Source: Daejeonella sp.
GTDB taxonomy: Bacteria; Bacteroidota; Bacteroidia; Sphingobacteriales; Sphingobacteriaceae
Assembly: GCF_017495225.1 (NCBI RefSeq)
Contig: NZ_JAFEIG010000004.1
Location: 62,001 to 126,000 of the forward strand
Length of the DNA stretch: 64,000 bases
Reading direction: 5' to 3'
Positions 33,337 to 42,722 of this stretch are shown here, piece after piece (position 1 is the stretch's first letter; the number at the start of each line of letters is the position of its first letter). A model generated the notes under the pieces. That model had not been told where the DNA came from. It saw only the letters and a list, made by a program, of their open reading frames with translations, and made no database searches. The translations under genes and the position numbers were made by a program.

Positions 33337-33350
33337 TTTGCTCTAAAATA

Positions 33351-33391
33351 AAAAGCCTCGAATGGATAAAAATCTGTTCGGGGCTTTTTTT
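33351..33391. terminator. intrinsic terminator, probably bidirectional
   Basis: Stem AAAAGCCTCGAA (33351-33362) against TTCGGGGCTTTT (33377-33388) with one G-T pair, flanked by A-rich sequence on the left and a T-run on the right. It separates the rightward zinc peptidase gene from the leftward apaG. Confidence 0.88.
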
Positions 33392-33403
33392 ATGGGGAAA
33401 ATT

Positions 33404-33793
33404 CTAATTCAGTTTATAAAGTGCTATTAATTGAAATTCGGGGATTTTAACTTGAAATTTTTGTCCGTCAACCACTCTAATCATTTCATAAGAACCCTTC
33501 ATGGTTCCAATGTCAGTTTTTAAATTACATCCTGAAACATATTCGTGGTTTTCTCCAGGTTCGATAATGGGCTGTTGTCCAACAACACCCTCTCCTTCTA
33601 CTTGGCGTTTTGTACCATTAGAATCAAAAATGCTCCATTTACGACTCATTAATTGCACCGTGTAGTCGCCCATGTTTTCAATTTTCACACGATAGGCAAA
33701 CATGAAATGTTCATTCACCGGATTTGAATATTCCGGCTGGTAAATAGTTTCTACCGATACTTTAACACCTTCAGTAATCTTGGTTACCATCAT
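33404..33793 (-). CDS. apaG: ApaG family protein (DUF525)
   Basis: A 129-residue single-domain beta-sandwich protein of the ApaG family. Typical stretches are FAYRVKIENMGDYTVQLMSR, GEGVVGQQPIIEPGENHEY and SGCNLKTDIGTMKGSY. The role is unclear; members have been linked to divalent-cation resistance. Two ATG codons are adjacent at the start (MMVTK). It lies 23 nt downstream of dusB and is probably co-transcribed with it. Confidence 0.93.
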   Translation of the reverse strand: MMVTKITEGVKVSVETIYQPEYSNPVNEHFMFAYRVKIENMGDYTVQLMSRKWSIFDSNGTKRQVEGEGVVGQQPIIEPGENHEYVSGCNLKTDIGTMKGSYEMIRVVDGQKFQVKIPEFQLIALYKLN

Positions 33794-33816
33794 CTTATTT
33801 TTTATAAACGATAAAA

Positions 33817-34809
33817 TTAAACCGCCTCTGTCTGAAAACGCTCATTAATCTCTTCCAGAACAGAATAAATATCATTAATATTCTCGAGAGAAACCAATTT
33901 CATTCGATATTCTTTAAAATCAGGAATTCCCTTAAAATAATTAGCATAATGCCTTCTCATCTCAAAAATACCGGTTTTATTACCCTTCCAGGCAATTGAT
34001 TTCTCTAGGTGCGTTTTGCAAACATCTACCCTTTCGGCAATGGTTGGTTCCGCTAAATATTCGCCTGTTTTAAAAAAGTGCTTTATTTCTCTAAAAATCC
34101 ATGGATAACCAATGGCTGCTCTGCCAATCATGATGCCATCAATTTCATATTCCATGCGCCAATCGGCAGCTTTTTGAATTGAATTTACATCACCATTGCC
34201 AAAAATTGGAATTTTTATTCTTGGGTTTCTTTTAATTTCACGTATTAATGTCCAGTCGGCCTCTCCTTTATACATCTGAGCGCGTGTACGACCATGTATT
34301 GTTAGTGCCTGAATACCAACATCTTGCAATCGTTCAGCAACTTCACGAATATTTTTGGTATTGTCGTCCCAACCGAGTCTTGTTTTAACTGTAACCGGTA
34401 GATGTGTTGCATCCACAACAGCTTTGGTCATTAAAACCATTCGGTCGATATCTTGGAGTAAGCTTGCTCCAGCACCACGGCAGGCCACATTTTTCACGGG
34501 GCAGCCATAATTTATATCAATTAAATCGGGCTGGGCTAAGGTAGCAATACGTGTTGCTTCGCTCATGCTTTCAATTTCACTCCCAAAAATCTGTATTCCG
34601 ATTGGGCGTTCATACTCGAAAATATCGAGTTTTGCGCGACTTTTTGCTGCATCGCGAATTAATCCCTCGGAAGAGATAAACTCGGTGTACATCATATCAG
34701 CACCATTTTGTTTACAAACAAAACGGAATGGGGGGTCGCTTACATCCTCCATCGGAGCGAGTAAAAGTGGGAATTCCCCTAAATCTATATTTCCTATCTT
34801 TACAGACAT
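33817..34809 (-). CDS. dusB: tRNA-dihydrouridine synthase DusB-like
   Basis: A flavin-dependent enzyme that reduces uridine to dihydrouridine in tRNA. The 330-residue product shows LAPMEDVSDPPFR at the N-terminus, INYGCPVKNVACRGAGASLL with the catalytic cysteine C110, VKTRLGWD, IHGRTRAQMY and NGDV, which bind FMN and RNA. The helical C-terminal domain is present. It is assigned to the DusB group by overall similarity; the exact target uridine cannot be read from sequence. Confidence 0.9.
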   Translation of the reverse strand: MSVKIGNIDLGEFPLLLAPMEDVSDPPFRFVCKQNGADMMYTEFISSEGLIRDAAKSRAKLDIFEYERPIGIQIFGSEIESMSEATRIATLAQPDLIDINYGCPVKNVACRGAGASLLQDIDRMVLMTKAVVDATHLPVTVKTRLGWDDNTKNIREVAERLQDVGIQALTIHGRTRAQMYKGEADWTLIREIKRNPRIKIPIFGNGDVNSIQKAADWRMEYEIDGIMIGRAAIGYPWIFREIKHFFKTGEYLAEPTIAERVDVCKTHLEKSIAWKGNKTGIFEMRRHYANYFKGIPDFKEYRMKLVSLENINDIYSVLEEINERFQTEAV

Positions 34810-34862
34810 TAGCTATCTTTCAAACTTGTATTTTTACATGATTTTATTAGCTCATGTAAATG

Positions 34863-34870
34863 CAAAATTA
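34863..34870 (-). promoter_or_regulatory. candidate -7 promoter element for dusB-apaG
   Basis: On the minus strand TAATTTTG matches TAnnTTTG exactly, 53 nt before the dusB start, within the divergent gap to the CPBP protease gene. No clear -33 element is visible. Confidence 0.35.
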
Positions 34871-34886
34871 CAAATAAATTATTAGC

Positions 34887-35828
34887 ATGTTTAAATCAGG
34901 GTCAGAAGAGCGTCATCCTTTAGGGTCATTGCTTATATTGTTTTTATTGTTTCTAGGCTGTGCAATTGTTTTTAGCATATTAGCCCTTGTTATTTCCATT
35001 GCAGTTTACGGAGTAGATTCTATTACTCAAGGATCTATTAATGGGGCCTTTTCGCTTGAAATCCTCAGAATTATTCAAATTTTCTCTTCTTTTGGGATGT
35101 TTGTGGTGGCTTCAATCATTTTTGCAAAGACTGAAAGTAATAATTGGCTTGGATTTTTGAGTTTTAAAAAGGTTAATCCCCTTTTGCTTGTTTTAACTAT
35201 AGCAATTATGTTTAGTATGAGTCCCTTGATGGAATTCATCAACGAAACAAATAAAAACATGGTTTTACCGGAGGCGTTGAAGGAAATTGAGGCTTGGATG
35301 CGGCTGAAAGAGGCTGAAATGACTCAAATGACTAAACAATTTCTGGTGATGGACTCATTTAATCTTTTGCTTGTCAATATGTTAATGCTGGCTATTATTC
35401 CTGCCATAGGCGAAGAATTGATATTTAGAGCATGTTTGCAAAAGGTTTTGGGGCGCTGGACAGGTAATTATCATTTAGCAATTTGGTTAAGTGCAATAAT
35501 ATTTAGCAGCATTCATTTTCAATTTTATGGCTTCTTTCCACGCATGTTTTTAGGAGCTTTATTTGGCTATTTATTGGTTTGGAGTGGTAGTATTTGGCTT
35601 CCCATTTTGGCTCATTTTTTAAATAATGCAATGGCTACAGTGAGTGCTTATGTTTTACAGCTAGAAGGTAAATCAATTGATCAGGCATTTGAACCAGATC
35701 CGGTGAATGTGCCAGTTTTAATTGCAAGTACCGTGGCCTTTGTGGGCCTTATTTGGTATTTTCATAATTACACAGTTAAAATAAATGAAAATAAAATAGA
35801 ATTATCGGATGGAAGCAGATTGGGTTAA
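34887..35828 (+). CDS. CPBP family intramembrane glutamic endopeptidase
   Basis: A 313-residue polytopic membrane protein of the CPBP (CAAX protease and bacteriocin-processing) family. The diagnostic motifs are EELIFR (E176, E177, R181), SSIHFQF with H210, and the later LAHFLNN motif. About seven to eight hydrophobic segments are visible. Substrate unknown; family members process prenylated proteins or peptides or act in signalling. The gene overlaps the next small gene by 20 nt, so translation is coupled. Confidence 0.88.
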   Translation: MFKSGSEERHPLGSLLILFLLFLGCAIVFSILALVISIAVYGVDSITQGSINGAFSLEILRIIQIFSSFGMFVVASIIFAKTESNNWLGFLSFKKVNPLLLVLTIAIMFSMSPLMEFINETNKNMVLPEALKEIEAWMRLKEAEMTQMTKQFLVMDSFNLLLVNMLMLAIIPAIGEELIFRACLQKVLGRWTGNYHLAIWLSAIIFSSIHFQFYGFFPRMFLGALFGYLLVWSGSIWLPILAHFLNNAMATVSAYVLQLEGKSIDQAFEPDPVNVPVLIASTVAFVGLIWYFHNYTVKINENKIELSDGSRLG

Positions 35829-36012
35829 GGTTTACACCTCAGCAGATTTTTTTAAATCAGAATTGGTTCGGCAGGTATTAATTGATCATGAAATTGATGC
35901 CATAATTATCAATAAACAAGGTTTTCCATATCGTATTGGCGAGGTGGAGGTTTATATTCATGAGAGCAATTTGGCAAATGCTAAGAGCATCATAAAAGAA
36001 AACGAATTGTAA
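35809..36012 (+). CDS. DUF2007 domain protein
   Basis: A 67-residue protein with the small DUF2007 ferredoxin-like fold, described in databases as a putative signal-transducing domain. Visible features are the WVKVYTSADFFKSELVRQVL start, EVEVYIHESNLANAKSII and a short acidic end. It overlaps the protease gene by 20 nt and its stop codon directly abuts the cdsA start, so it is in a tight operon with both. Function unknown. Confidence 0.82.
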   Translation: MEADWVKVYTSADFFKSELVRQVLIDHEIDAIIINKQGFPYRIGEVEVYIHESNLANAKSIIKENEL

Positions 36013-36816
36013 ATGAAAACAAGGGCAATTACGGGTTTTATTTTTGCGGCAGTGGTTTTAGGATTGGTTTTGGTGGATGCCAATACCTTTACGCTATTTT
36101 TTATTCTGATTTCAATTTTGTGTACACTTGAATTTTATAAACTGGTTAAAACGGAGGAGGTAAGGCCTAATTTAAGCACAGGATTATTGTTTTTACTCAG
36201 CATAATCATTCCCTTAATAGCACATTTTTTAGCTAATCAAGACTTTAAATATCTAGTTTTTTGTATCCCTTTTGGCATTTTACTGATTGTTTCAGAACTA
36301 TATAAACATCATAAAAACCCGTTCCATAATATTGCTTACACGCTTTTCGGACTTGTTTATGCGGCCATTCCTTTCTGTTTTTTTTATGCCATGGCTTTTC
36401 GTGATGGACAGTATTCATTTCATTATCCATTGGCATTTTTATTGATGCTATGGTCAAGTGATACTGGAGCCTATATTTTTGGCGTTCAATTTGGGAAACA
36501 TCGCCTTTTTGAAAGGCATTCGCCCAAAAAGAGTTGGGAGGGTTTTGTAGGTGGATTAATCTGTAGCGCATTAGCAGCTTATGTTTTGAGTCTTTATTTT
36601 ACTGAGCTTTCGCTCGTTAATTGGTTAGTTATCGCCTCAATTATTGCTGTTACCGGTACCTTGGGCGATTTATCCGAATCTATGCTGAAGCGTAGTCTGT
36701 CAACTAAAGATTCTGGAACCTTTTTGCCGGGCCATGGAGGATTTTTAGACCGTTTTGACGGTTTATTGATTGCCGCCCCCTTGGTTTATTTTTATTTACA
36801 ATTAATTAGTCTGTAA
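36013..36816 (+). CDS. cdsA: phosphatidate cytidylyltransferase CdsA
   Basis: CdsA makes CDP-diacylglycerol, the precursor of phosphatidylethanolamine and other phospholipids, in the inner membrane. The 267-residue product has about seven to eight membrane helices, the conserved SPKKSWEGFVGG motif and the C-terminal family signature LSESMLKRSLSTKDSG..LPGHGGFLDRFD with its catalytic acidic residues. The start codon follows the DUF2007 stop without a gap. Phosphatidylserine decarboxylase of the same pathway lies near 63 kb; the serine transferase is not in view. Confidence 0.94.
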   Translation: MKTRAITGFIFAAVVLGLVLVDANTFTLFFILISILCTLEFYKLVKTEEVRPNLSTGLLFLLSIIIPLIAHFLANQDFKYLVFCIPFGILLIVSELYKHHKNPFHNIAYTLFGLVYAAIPFCFFYAMAFRDGQYSFHYPLAFLLMLWSSDTGAYIFGVQFGKHRLFERHSPKKSWEGFVGGLICSALAAYVLSLYFTELSLVNWLVIASIIAVTGTLGDLSESMLKRSLSTKDSGTFLPGHGGFLDRFDGLLIAAPLVYFYLQLISL

Positions 36817-36864
36817 GATTTCAAAATTGGAACGGTTTTTAATCTAAAACCCCGAAATAAATTT

Positions 36865-37920
36865 ATGGAGAACACACCACATTATTCTGGATCTGAAATA
36901 GAACCTAAACCAGATCGTTCATTATGGTACATGGCTATTGGTTTGGGACTCATCATTTTGATCATGGGCTACCTGACCTTTTATGTGGACGATGCATCGA
37001 GTATTTTTTCATCCAAAGAAGAGGCTCCAATAAGCAAAATTGAAGATAATTCGGATGTATTGATTGATAATTTGGCCATGAGTGATGAAGAGGTTAAAAG
37101 CTCACTCATCAAGTTTATTGAGGTTTTTTATAATGATCAGAAAAAGGGATATTTCGACCCTCCGAGTTATTTCCCGCCAATTACTCAAACCTATTATAAT
37201 TTTCATAATCTCACCTATCAACGAATTAAGGAAATTCACTGGAAGCGCTTAGCCGATATGAAAGACCTTGATTTAAGCTGGGATGTTTCTTCGCTAGAAT
37301 TTGAGCGTAATGGCAATGAAATAGTTGTAAATTATTTGACTCGCCTTAATTATTTCCAACCATCAAAAAACCAGGATGTAAGTGCAGATGTTCGTTATGA
37401 AATGATTATTAATGAGGAGGGTAAAATTAGCTCATTGAGGGAAACCGAAATATTGAATTTGGTGGAGTCGCCACGTTCTTATCAAGCTGATACAAGCTCT
37501 TTGGTGGATGGCAATAATATTTATGAGAACAAAACAAGTGCTAAGGATGTTCAATCTGGCACAGAATCACAAAAAGTAGAAGTTGTTGATGATGCTAAGC
37601 TTTACGATTCAGGAAATGTGGAGTCTGTTCCAGAGTATCGTGGCGGACCAAAAGCATTGGCCATGTTTATAGGTTCTAGGTTGAGGTACCCTGCAAAAGC
37701 AAGAGAAAACAGAATACAGGGCAAAGTTTATATTAGCTTTGTGATTGAAAAAAACGGCAGCCTAAGCGAATTTAAAGTTATTAAAGGAATTGGTTCTGGC
37801 TGCGATGAAGAGGCTATACGCGTATTGAAATTAAGCCCTAATTGGAAACCTGGAGCTGTCAAGGGGTCTCCTGTTAGAACCTCTTATATTTTGCCAGTAA
37901 GTTTCCAATTGGCTAATTAA
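36865..37920 (+). CDS. inner-membrane protein with TonB C-terminal domain
   Basis: A 351-residue protein with a cytoplasmic N-terminus, one membrane helix (about residues 21-40), a middle domain (about 65-210) with an all-alpha and beta pattern that I do not recognise, a linker, and a TonB-type C-terminal domain (about 255-351: YPAKARENRIQGKVYISFVI and GCDEEAIRVLK). It lacks the long Pro-rich periplasmic linker of energy-transducing TonB, and no exbBD genes are near, so it may be a TonB-domain protein with another function. It follows cdsA after 48 nt and its stop overlaps the end of convergent mfd. Confidence 0.78.
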   Translation: MENTPHYSGSEIEPKPDRSLWYMAIGLGLIILIMGYLTFYVDDASSIFSSKEEAPISKIEDNSDVLIDNLAMSDEEVKSSLIKFIEVFYNDQKKGYFDPPSYFPPITQTYYNFHNLTYQRIKEIHWKRLADMKDLDLSWDVSSLEFERNGNEIVVNYLTRLNYFQPSKNQDVSADVRYEMIINEEGKISSLRETEILNLVESPRSYQADTSSLVDGNNIYENKTSAKDVQSGTESQKVEVVDDAKLYDSGNVESVPEYRGGPKALAMFIGSRLRYPAKARENRIQGKVYISFVIEKNGSLSEFKVIKGIGSGCDEEAIRVLKLSPNWKPGAVKGSPVRTSYILPVSFQLAN

Positions 37921-40900
37921 ACCTTTTCAGGAAGGATAGCTATTTCTTGAAGCATTTCAATGGCCACATCTAAGCTATCTACATGTTCAATTGCTAGACG
38001 TAGCGTGTTTTTTACCTCTTTCAAATTACAGATGCGTGGATGTGCTTGTAAGAAGGCTAAAACACGGCCAAATTGTTCAGTTTCGTAATACGCGGATTGC
38101 TTATTACTTATAAAATATCCCCTTAAAACACCTTTTTTCAAGGATATTTTCTCAAAACCAATCATTTTACCCAAATATTGGAGTCGCCAGGTATTAATTA
38201 ATTCAATTACTTGATATGGCACTGGACCAAAGCGATCTGCCAATTTTTGTCGGAAGGCATCCAAAGCTAGTTCATCTTGAATGTTTGATAGCTCCGTGTA
38301 CAGATTATAGCGTTCGGCAATATTAGTGACATACTCATCGGGAATCATCACTTCTAAATCGGTGTCTACATGGGTAAAGGAGATAAAAGGACGAGGTTTT
38401 TCATCACTAAATAGATTTTTAAACTCATCTTCTTTCAATTCCTGAATGGCTTCATCGAGGATCTTATGATACATTTCAAAGCCGATTTCGGCAATAAATC
38501 CACTTTGTTCGGCTCCAAGAAGGTTTCCACTTCCGCGGATGTCTAAATCGCGCATCGCAACATTAAATCCGCTACCCAAATCTGAAAACTCTTCAATGGC
38601 ACTTAGCCTTTTGCGCGCTTCATTGGTTAGGGTAGAAAGTGGCGGACTCAATAAATAGCAGAAAGCTTTCTTGTTTGAACGACCTACACGACCGCGCATT
38701 TGATGCAAATCACTCAAGCCAAACATGTGTGCATGATTGATTAAAATGGTGTTCGCATTGGCGATGTCTAATCCCGCTTCAATAATTGTTGTAGCAACTA
38801 AAACATCGTATTCGCCAGCCACAAATTTGAGCATAACATCCTCCAAAGCATCACCTTCTAGTTGACCATGTGCAATTCCAATTCTGGCTTTTGGGACTAG
38901 GGTATTTATTAATCCGCCCAATTGCATTAAATCTTGTACCCGGTTATGAATGAAAAATATTTGTCCCCCACGTTCAATCTCAAACTCAACAGCTTCTTTT
39001 ATCAGTTTCTCATTAAAAACATGAAGTTCGGTTACAACTGGCTGCCTATTGGGCGGTGGTGTACTGATAATACTTAAATCGCGTGCCCCCATCAGTGAAA
39101 AATGAAGGGTTCTTGGGATAGGTGTTGCAGTTAACGTTAAGGTATCTACATTGGCCCTAAATTGCTTTAATTTTTCTTTTACACCAACCCCAAACTTTTG
39201 TTCTTCATCGATAATGAGGAGACCCAAATCTTTAAACTTAACGTCCTTACTCACAATGCGGTGAGTACCAATGATAATATCAATTTTGCCCTCGGCAAGT
39301 TTCTCAAGTGTTTCCTTAATTTGCTTTGCCGATTTAAATCGGTTGATATAATCGATGTTACAAGGAAAATCTTTTAAGCGTGCACTGAAAGTTTTAAAGT
39401 GTTGTAAAGCTAAAATGGTAGTCGGGACAAGAATAGCCACCTGTTTACTATCGGTAACAGCTTTAAAGGCTGCACGAATTGCGATTTCTGTTTTTCCGAA
39501 GCCTACATCACCACATACCAATCTATCCATAGGATGCGGCGATTCCATATCTTTTTTTACATCAGCTGTTGCTTTTACCTGATCGGGAGTATCTTCATAA
39601 ATAAAAGATGCCTCCAATTCTGTTTGTAGGTAAGTGTCTGGTAAAAAGGAGGTTCCGGTCTGAGATTTGCGCAAAGCATAAAGCTTGATTAAATCGCGAG
39701 CAATATCCTTAACTTTTTTTTTAGTGGTCTTTTTTAACTTCTCCCAGGTATCCGTTCCAAGTTTATTCATTTTTGGAACCGTTCCCTCTTTCCCCGAATA
39801 TTTTGAAATTCGGTTGAGTGAGTTAATATTTACATAGAGGAGGTCATTGTCCGCATAAACCAAACGTATCATTTCCTGCGAGCGGCCATTCACATCTACC
39901 TTTTCCAAGCCTGCATATTTTCCAACCCCATGATCAATATGTGTGATAAAATCACCTGGTTTTAGGTCGCGAAGCTCTTTTAGGGTAATAGCCTGACTAC
40001 GGATATAACCTTTTTTTAACTTGTATTTATAATAGCGATCAAAGATTTGATGATCGGTATAACAAGCCAGTTTTTGTCCGTGATCAATAAAGCCCTCCCT
40101 CAATGAAAGGTGGATAGGCTTAAATTGAATTCCAGCTTTTAGGTCTTCAAAAATGCTGTATAAACGTTCAATCTGCTTGGTAGAGTCCGTAAAGATTAGG
40201 TTTTCGGTGCCTATTTTTTCGTTTTCTTTGAAGTTGTGAATCAGCAGGTTAAAATCCTTATTGAAAGAAGGTTGAGGCTTGGTATCGAAAACAATTGTTT
40301 CGTCGGCACTATAAAAAAACTGCTTTCCAAACTCAATCACATCAAAATCATTGAGTTGATCGGCAAGCATTTTTTGATCGGTAAAATTGAATTTAGGATC
40401 AATCCATTGCGGATTTTGCTTTTTATCCTCTGCTGGCAATGCCTTCCAAAACTCTACCGCTTTTTTGAAGCCTGTTTTGATCACATCTAAGGTAAATTCT
40501 ACATCCTTAAACCAGATCATGCTATCTTGATCGATATACTCTAGCAGCGAAATATTGTGGTCGGTTAAAAATTTGGATTGAACATTTGGGACAACGGTAA
40601 TGCTTTTTACCTGCTCTACGGATAATTGATTTTCAATTTCGAAAGTTCTAATGCTTTCAATAAAATCGGCAAAAAATTCAATTCGATAAGGAAGATCATG
40701 CGAAAAGGAGAAAATATCTACAATGCCACCTCGTACAGAAAACTGACCAGGTTCATACACAAAATCAACGCGTTCAAAATCATATTCAATTAAAAACTCG
40801 TTGATAAATTCGATGCTCAGCTTATTTCCAACAGCTATTTCTAGCGTATTTTTTTCTAATGCTTGTCGGTCGATTACCTTTTCGGCCAAAGCCTCAGGAT

Positions 40901-41273
40901 AGGTAACGATAATTTTTCCGTATTCGCTAGCGTGATTTAACTCGTTTAAAACCTCGGCGCGTTGCAGCACATTGCTGCTATCAACTTGAGTAAATTCGAA
41001 AGATTTTCTGAATGAGGAAGGAAAAAATAAGACTTCTTTTTCGAGCAGGTTTTCAAGGTCACTTAAAAAATAGGCAGCTTCTTCACGTTCTGGAAGAACA
41101 AAAACCATGTGCCTATGCAATAAAAAGTACGTAGCTATGGCAATGATCGAATCACTTGATCCGACTAAACCCTTTAAATGAACCCGTTTTTTCCTACCTT
41201 TATTAAGGGCTTCTGCCAGAATGGCAATACGAGGGTCCGATTTATACTGAATTAAAATATCCCGAATGTTCAC
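37917..41273 (-). CDS. mfd: transcription-repair coupling factor Mfd
   Basis: Mfd removes RNA polymerase stalled at DNA lesions and recruits UvrA. The 1118-residue protein has the UvrB-homology modules at the N-terminus, the RNA polymerase-interacting domain (LKPGDFITHIDHGVGKYAGL), RecG-like translocase motifs including Walker A GDVGFGKTEIA, the DEEQ box (LIIDEEQKFGVG), LTATPIPRTL and GRVGRS, and a C-terminal TRCF domain. Length is normal. The gene ends convergently with a 4-nt overlap with the TonB-domain gene. Confidence 0.96.
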   Translation of the reverse strand: MNIRDILIQYKSDPRIAILAEALNKGRKKRVHLKGLVGSSDSIIAIATYFLLHRHMVFVLPEREEAAYFLSDLENLLEKEVLFFPSSFRKSFEFTQVDSSNVLQRAEVLNELNHASEYGKIIVTYPEALAEKVIDRQALEKNTLEIAVGNKLSIEFINEFLIEYDFERVDFVYEPGQFSVRGGIVDIFSFSHDLPYRIEFFADFIESIRTFEIENQLSVEQVKSITVVPNVQSKFLTDHNISLLEYIDQDSMIWFKDVEFTLDVIKTGFKKAVEFWKALPAEDKKQNPQWIDPKFNFTDQKMLADQLNDFDVIEFGKQFFYSADETIVFDTKPQPSFNKDFNLLIHNFKENEKIGTENLIFTDSTKQIERLYSIFEDLKAGIQFKPIHLSLREGFIDHGQKLACYTDHQIFDRYYKYKLKKGYIRSQAITLKELRDLKPGDFITHIDHGVGKYAGLEKVDVNGRSQEMIRLVYADNDLLYVNINSLNRISKYSGKEGTVPKMNKLGTDTWEKLKKTTKKKVKDIARDLIKLYALRKSQTGTSFLPDTYLQTELEASFIYEDTPDQVKATADVKKDMESPHPMDRLVCGDVGFGKTEIAIRAAFKAVTDSKQVAILVPTTILALQHFKTFSARLKDFPCNIDYINRFKSAKQIKETLEKLAEGKIDIIIGTHRIVSKDVKFKDLGLLIIDEEQKFGVGVKEKLKQFRANVDTLTLTATPIPRTLHFSLMGARDLSIISTPPPNRQPVVTELHVFNEKLIKEAVEFEIERGGQIFFIHNRVQDLMQLGGLINTLVPKARIGIAHGQLEGDALEDVMLKFVAGEYDVLVATTIIEAGLDIANANTILINHAHMFGLSDLHQMRGRVGRSNKKAFCYLLSPPLSTLTNEARKRLSAIEEFSDLGSGFNVAMRDLDIRGSGNLLGAEQSGFIAEIGFEMYHKILDEAIQELKEDEFKNLFSDEKPRPFISFTHVDTDLEVMIPDEYVTNIAERYNLYTELSNIQDELALDAFRQKLADRFGPVPYQVIELINTWRLQYLGKMIGFEKISLKKGVLRGYFISNKQSAYYETEQFGRVLAFLQAHPRICNLKEVKNTLRLAIEHVDSLDVAIEMLQEIAILPEKV

Positions 41274-41289
41274 GCCCTGATTTTCAAGA

Positions 41290-41297
41290 CAAATATA
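41290..41297 (-). promoter_or_regulatory. -7 promoter element for mfd
   Basis: On the minus strand TATATTTG is an exact TAnnTTTG match 16 nt upstream of the mfd start, implying a very short leader. No -33 TTG at the usual distance is obvious. Confidence 0.45.
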
Positions 41298-41380
41298 GGA
41301 ATAAGACGCGATATTTAAGGCTCGAACAAATGCTGATTTTTAGAGATAAAATCATTTTTAAACCAGCCAAAATGTTTAAT

Positions 41381-41611
41381 ATGATGAATAGTGGTACTGG
41401 AAAAATTTTAATAGTAATTGGCCTCCTAACTGTAATTTTAGGGCTATTGATTTATTTTTTTCATGATAAACTACATTGGATAGGGAATCTTCCCGGCGAT
41501 CTCAGGATTGAAAAGCCAGGTTTTAGACTTTATATTCCATTCACAACCATGATTTTATTTAGTCTTTTGATTAGTTTGCTTTTACGAATTTGGAGCTGGT
41601 TAAACTTATAG
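41381..41611 (+). CDS. DUF2905 family small membrane protein
   Basis: A small two-helix membrane protein. An in-frame ATG at 41330 gives 93 residues, but DUF2905 proteins usually begin just before the first helix, so I prefer the ATG pair at 41381/41384 (MMNSGTGKILIVIG). The family core is LGNLPGDLRIE-like (here IGNLPGDLRIEKPGFRLYIP) between two membrane helices. Function unknown. It precedes the Nif3-like gene by 13 nt. Confidence 0.75.
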   Translation: MMNSGTGKILIVIGLLTVILGLLIYFFHDKLHWIGNLPGDLRIEKPGFRLYIPFTTMILFSLLISLLLRIWSWLNL

Positions 41612-41624
41612 ATTATCTTTGACT

Positions 41625-42722
41625 ATGAAATTAAGAGAAATATCCTCCTTTCTAGAAGAAATTGCACCCTTGGCTTATCAAGAAGATTATGATAATTCAG
41701 GTTTAATTGTTGGGCAAGCTGATATGGAAATATCGGGTGCCCTTATTTCTTTAGATTGTACAGAGGCTGTTGTAGATGAGGCCATTAATCTTGGATTTAA
41801 CTTGATTATTTCCCATCACCCCATTGTTTTTAAGGGTTTGAAAAAATTTAATGGCAGTAGTTATGTGGAACGTGTGGTGATGAAAGCCATTAAGCATGAT
41901 ATTGCCATTTATGCTATCCATACCAATTTAGACCATGTGATGAATGGTGTAAACAAGAAAATTTGTGATAAATTAGGTATCCAGAAGCCTGTAATTTTAA
42001 GTCCCAAAGTTGGCGTATTAAAGCAATTAGTCACTTTTTGTCCCACAGAACATGCCGAGAATATTCGCAAAGCTTTGTTTGATGCGGGTGCAGGTTCCAT
42101 AGGTAATTATTCGGAATGTAGTTTCAACTCGGAGGGCATGGGAACCTTTAAAGCAGGACCAGGTGCAAATCCATTTACTGGAGAAATAGGAAAGCAGCAT
42201 CAGGAGTTTGAGGTGAGAATAGAGGTTATTTACCCAACTAATATTGAAGCGAAAATTATACGTTCTTTACATGAAGCACACCCCTATGAGGTGGTAGCAT
42301 ATTCCACTTATCCTTTAAGTAATGCTTATCAAGAGGTTGGTGCGGGTATGATTGGTGAATTGGATCGGGATTGGGATGAGCTTGAATTTTTAAAATTTGT
42401 AAAAGAAAAATTAGGTGCAAAGTTGATTCGTCACACCAATCTTAGATCAAAAAAAATCCGTAAAGTTGCCGTTTGTGGTGGTTCTGGAGGCTTTTTATTG
42501 AAGAATGCGATTAGAGCTGGTGCCGATATATTTATTACTGCAGATTATAAATATCATGAGTTTTTTGATGCGGATGAAAAACTAATTATTGCCGATGTGG
42601 GACATTTTGAAAGTGAGCAGTTTACGCAGGAATTATTGTTGGAATTAATTACAGAAAAATTTAGTAACTTTGCCCTCCGTTTAACGTTACAGAACACAAA
42701 CCCCATAAATTATTTGATTTAA
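41625..42722 (+). CDS. Nif3-like dinuclear metal center hexameric protein (YbgI/YqfO type)
   Basis: A 365-residue NIF3 family protein. I use the ATG at 41625 rather than a TTG two codons upstream. Metal-binding motifs are SHHPIVFKGLKK, IYAIHTNLD and, near the C-terminus, ADVGHFESEQF. The central insert (about 130-235, with EVRIEVIYPTN) is the PII-like domain of the YqfO subgroup. Members have been proposed as GTP cyclohydrolase-like or hydrolase enzymes, but the role is unsettled. The stop overlaps the zinc-ribbon gene start by one base (TAATG), an adjacency I recognise from many bacteria. Confidence 0.9.
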   Translation: MKLREISSFLEEIAPLAYQEDYDNSGLIVGQADMEISGALISLDCTEAVVDEAINLGFNLIISHHPIVFKGLKKFNGSSYVERVVMKAIKHDIAIYAIHTNLDHVMNGVNKKICDKLGIQKPVILSPKVGVLKQLVTFCPTEHAENIRKALFDAGAGSIGNYSECSFNSEGMGTFKAGPGANPFTGEIGKQHQEFEVRIEVIYPTNIEAKIIRSLHEAHPYEVVAYSTYPLSNAYQEVGAGMIGELDRDWDELEFLKFVKEKLGAKLIRHTNLRSKKIRKVAVCGGSGGFLLKNAIRAGADIFITADYKYHEFFDADEKLIIADVGHFESEQFTQELLLELITEKFSNFALRLTLQNTNPINYLI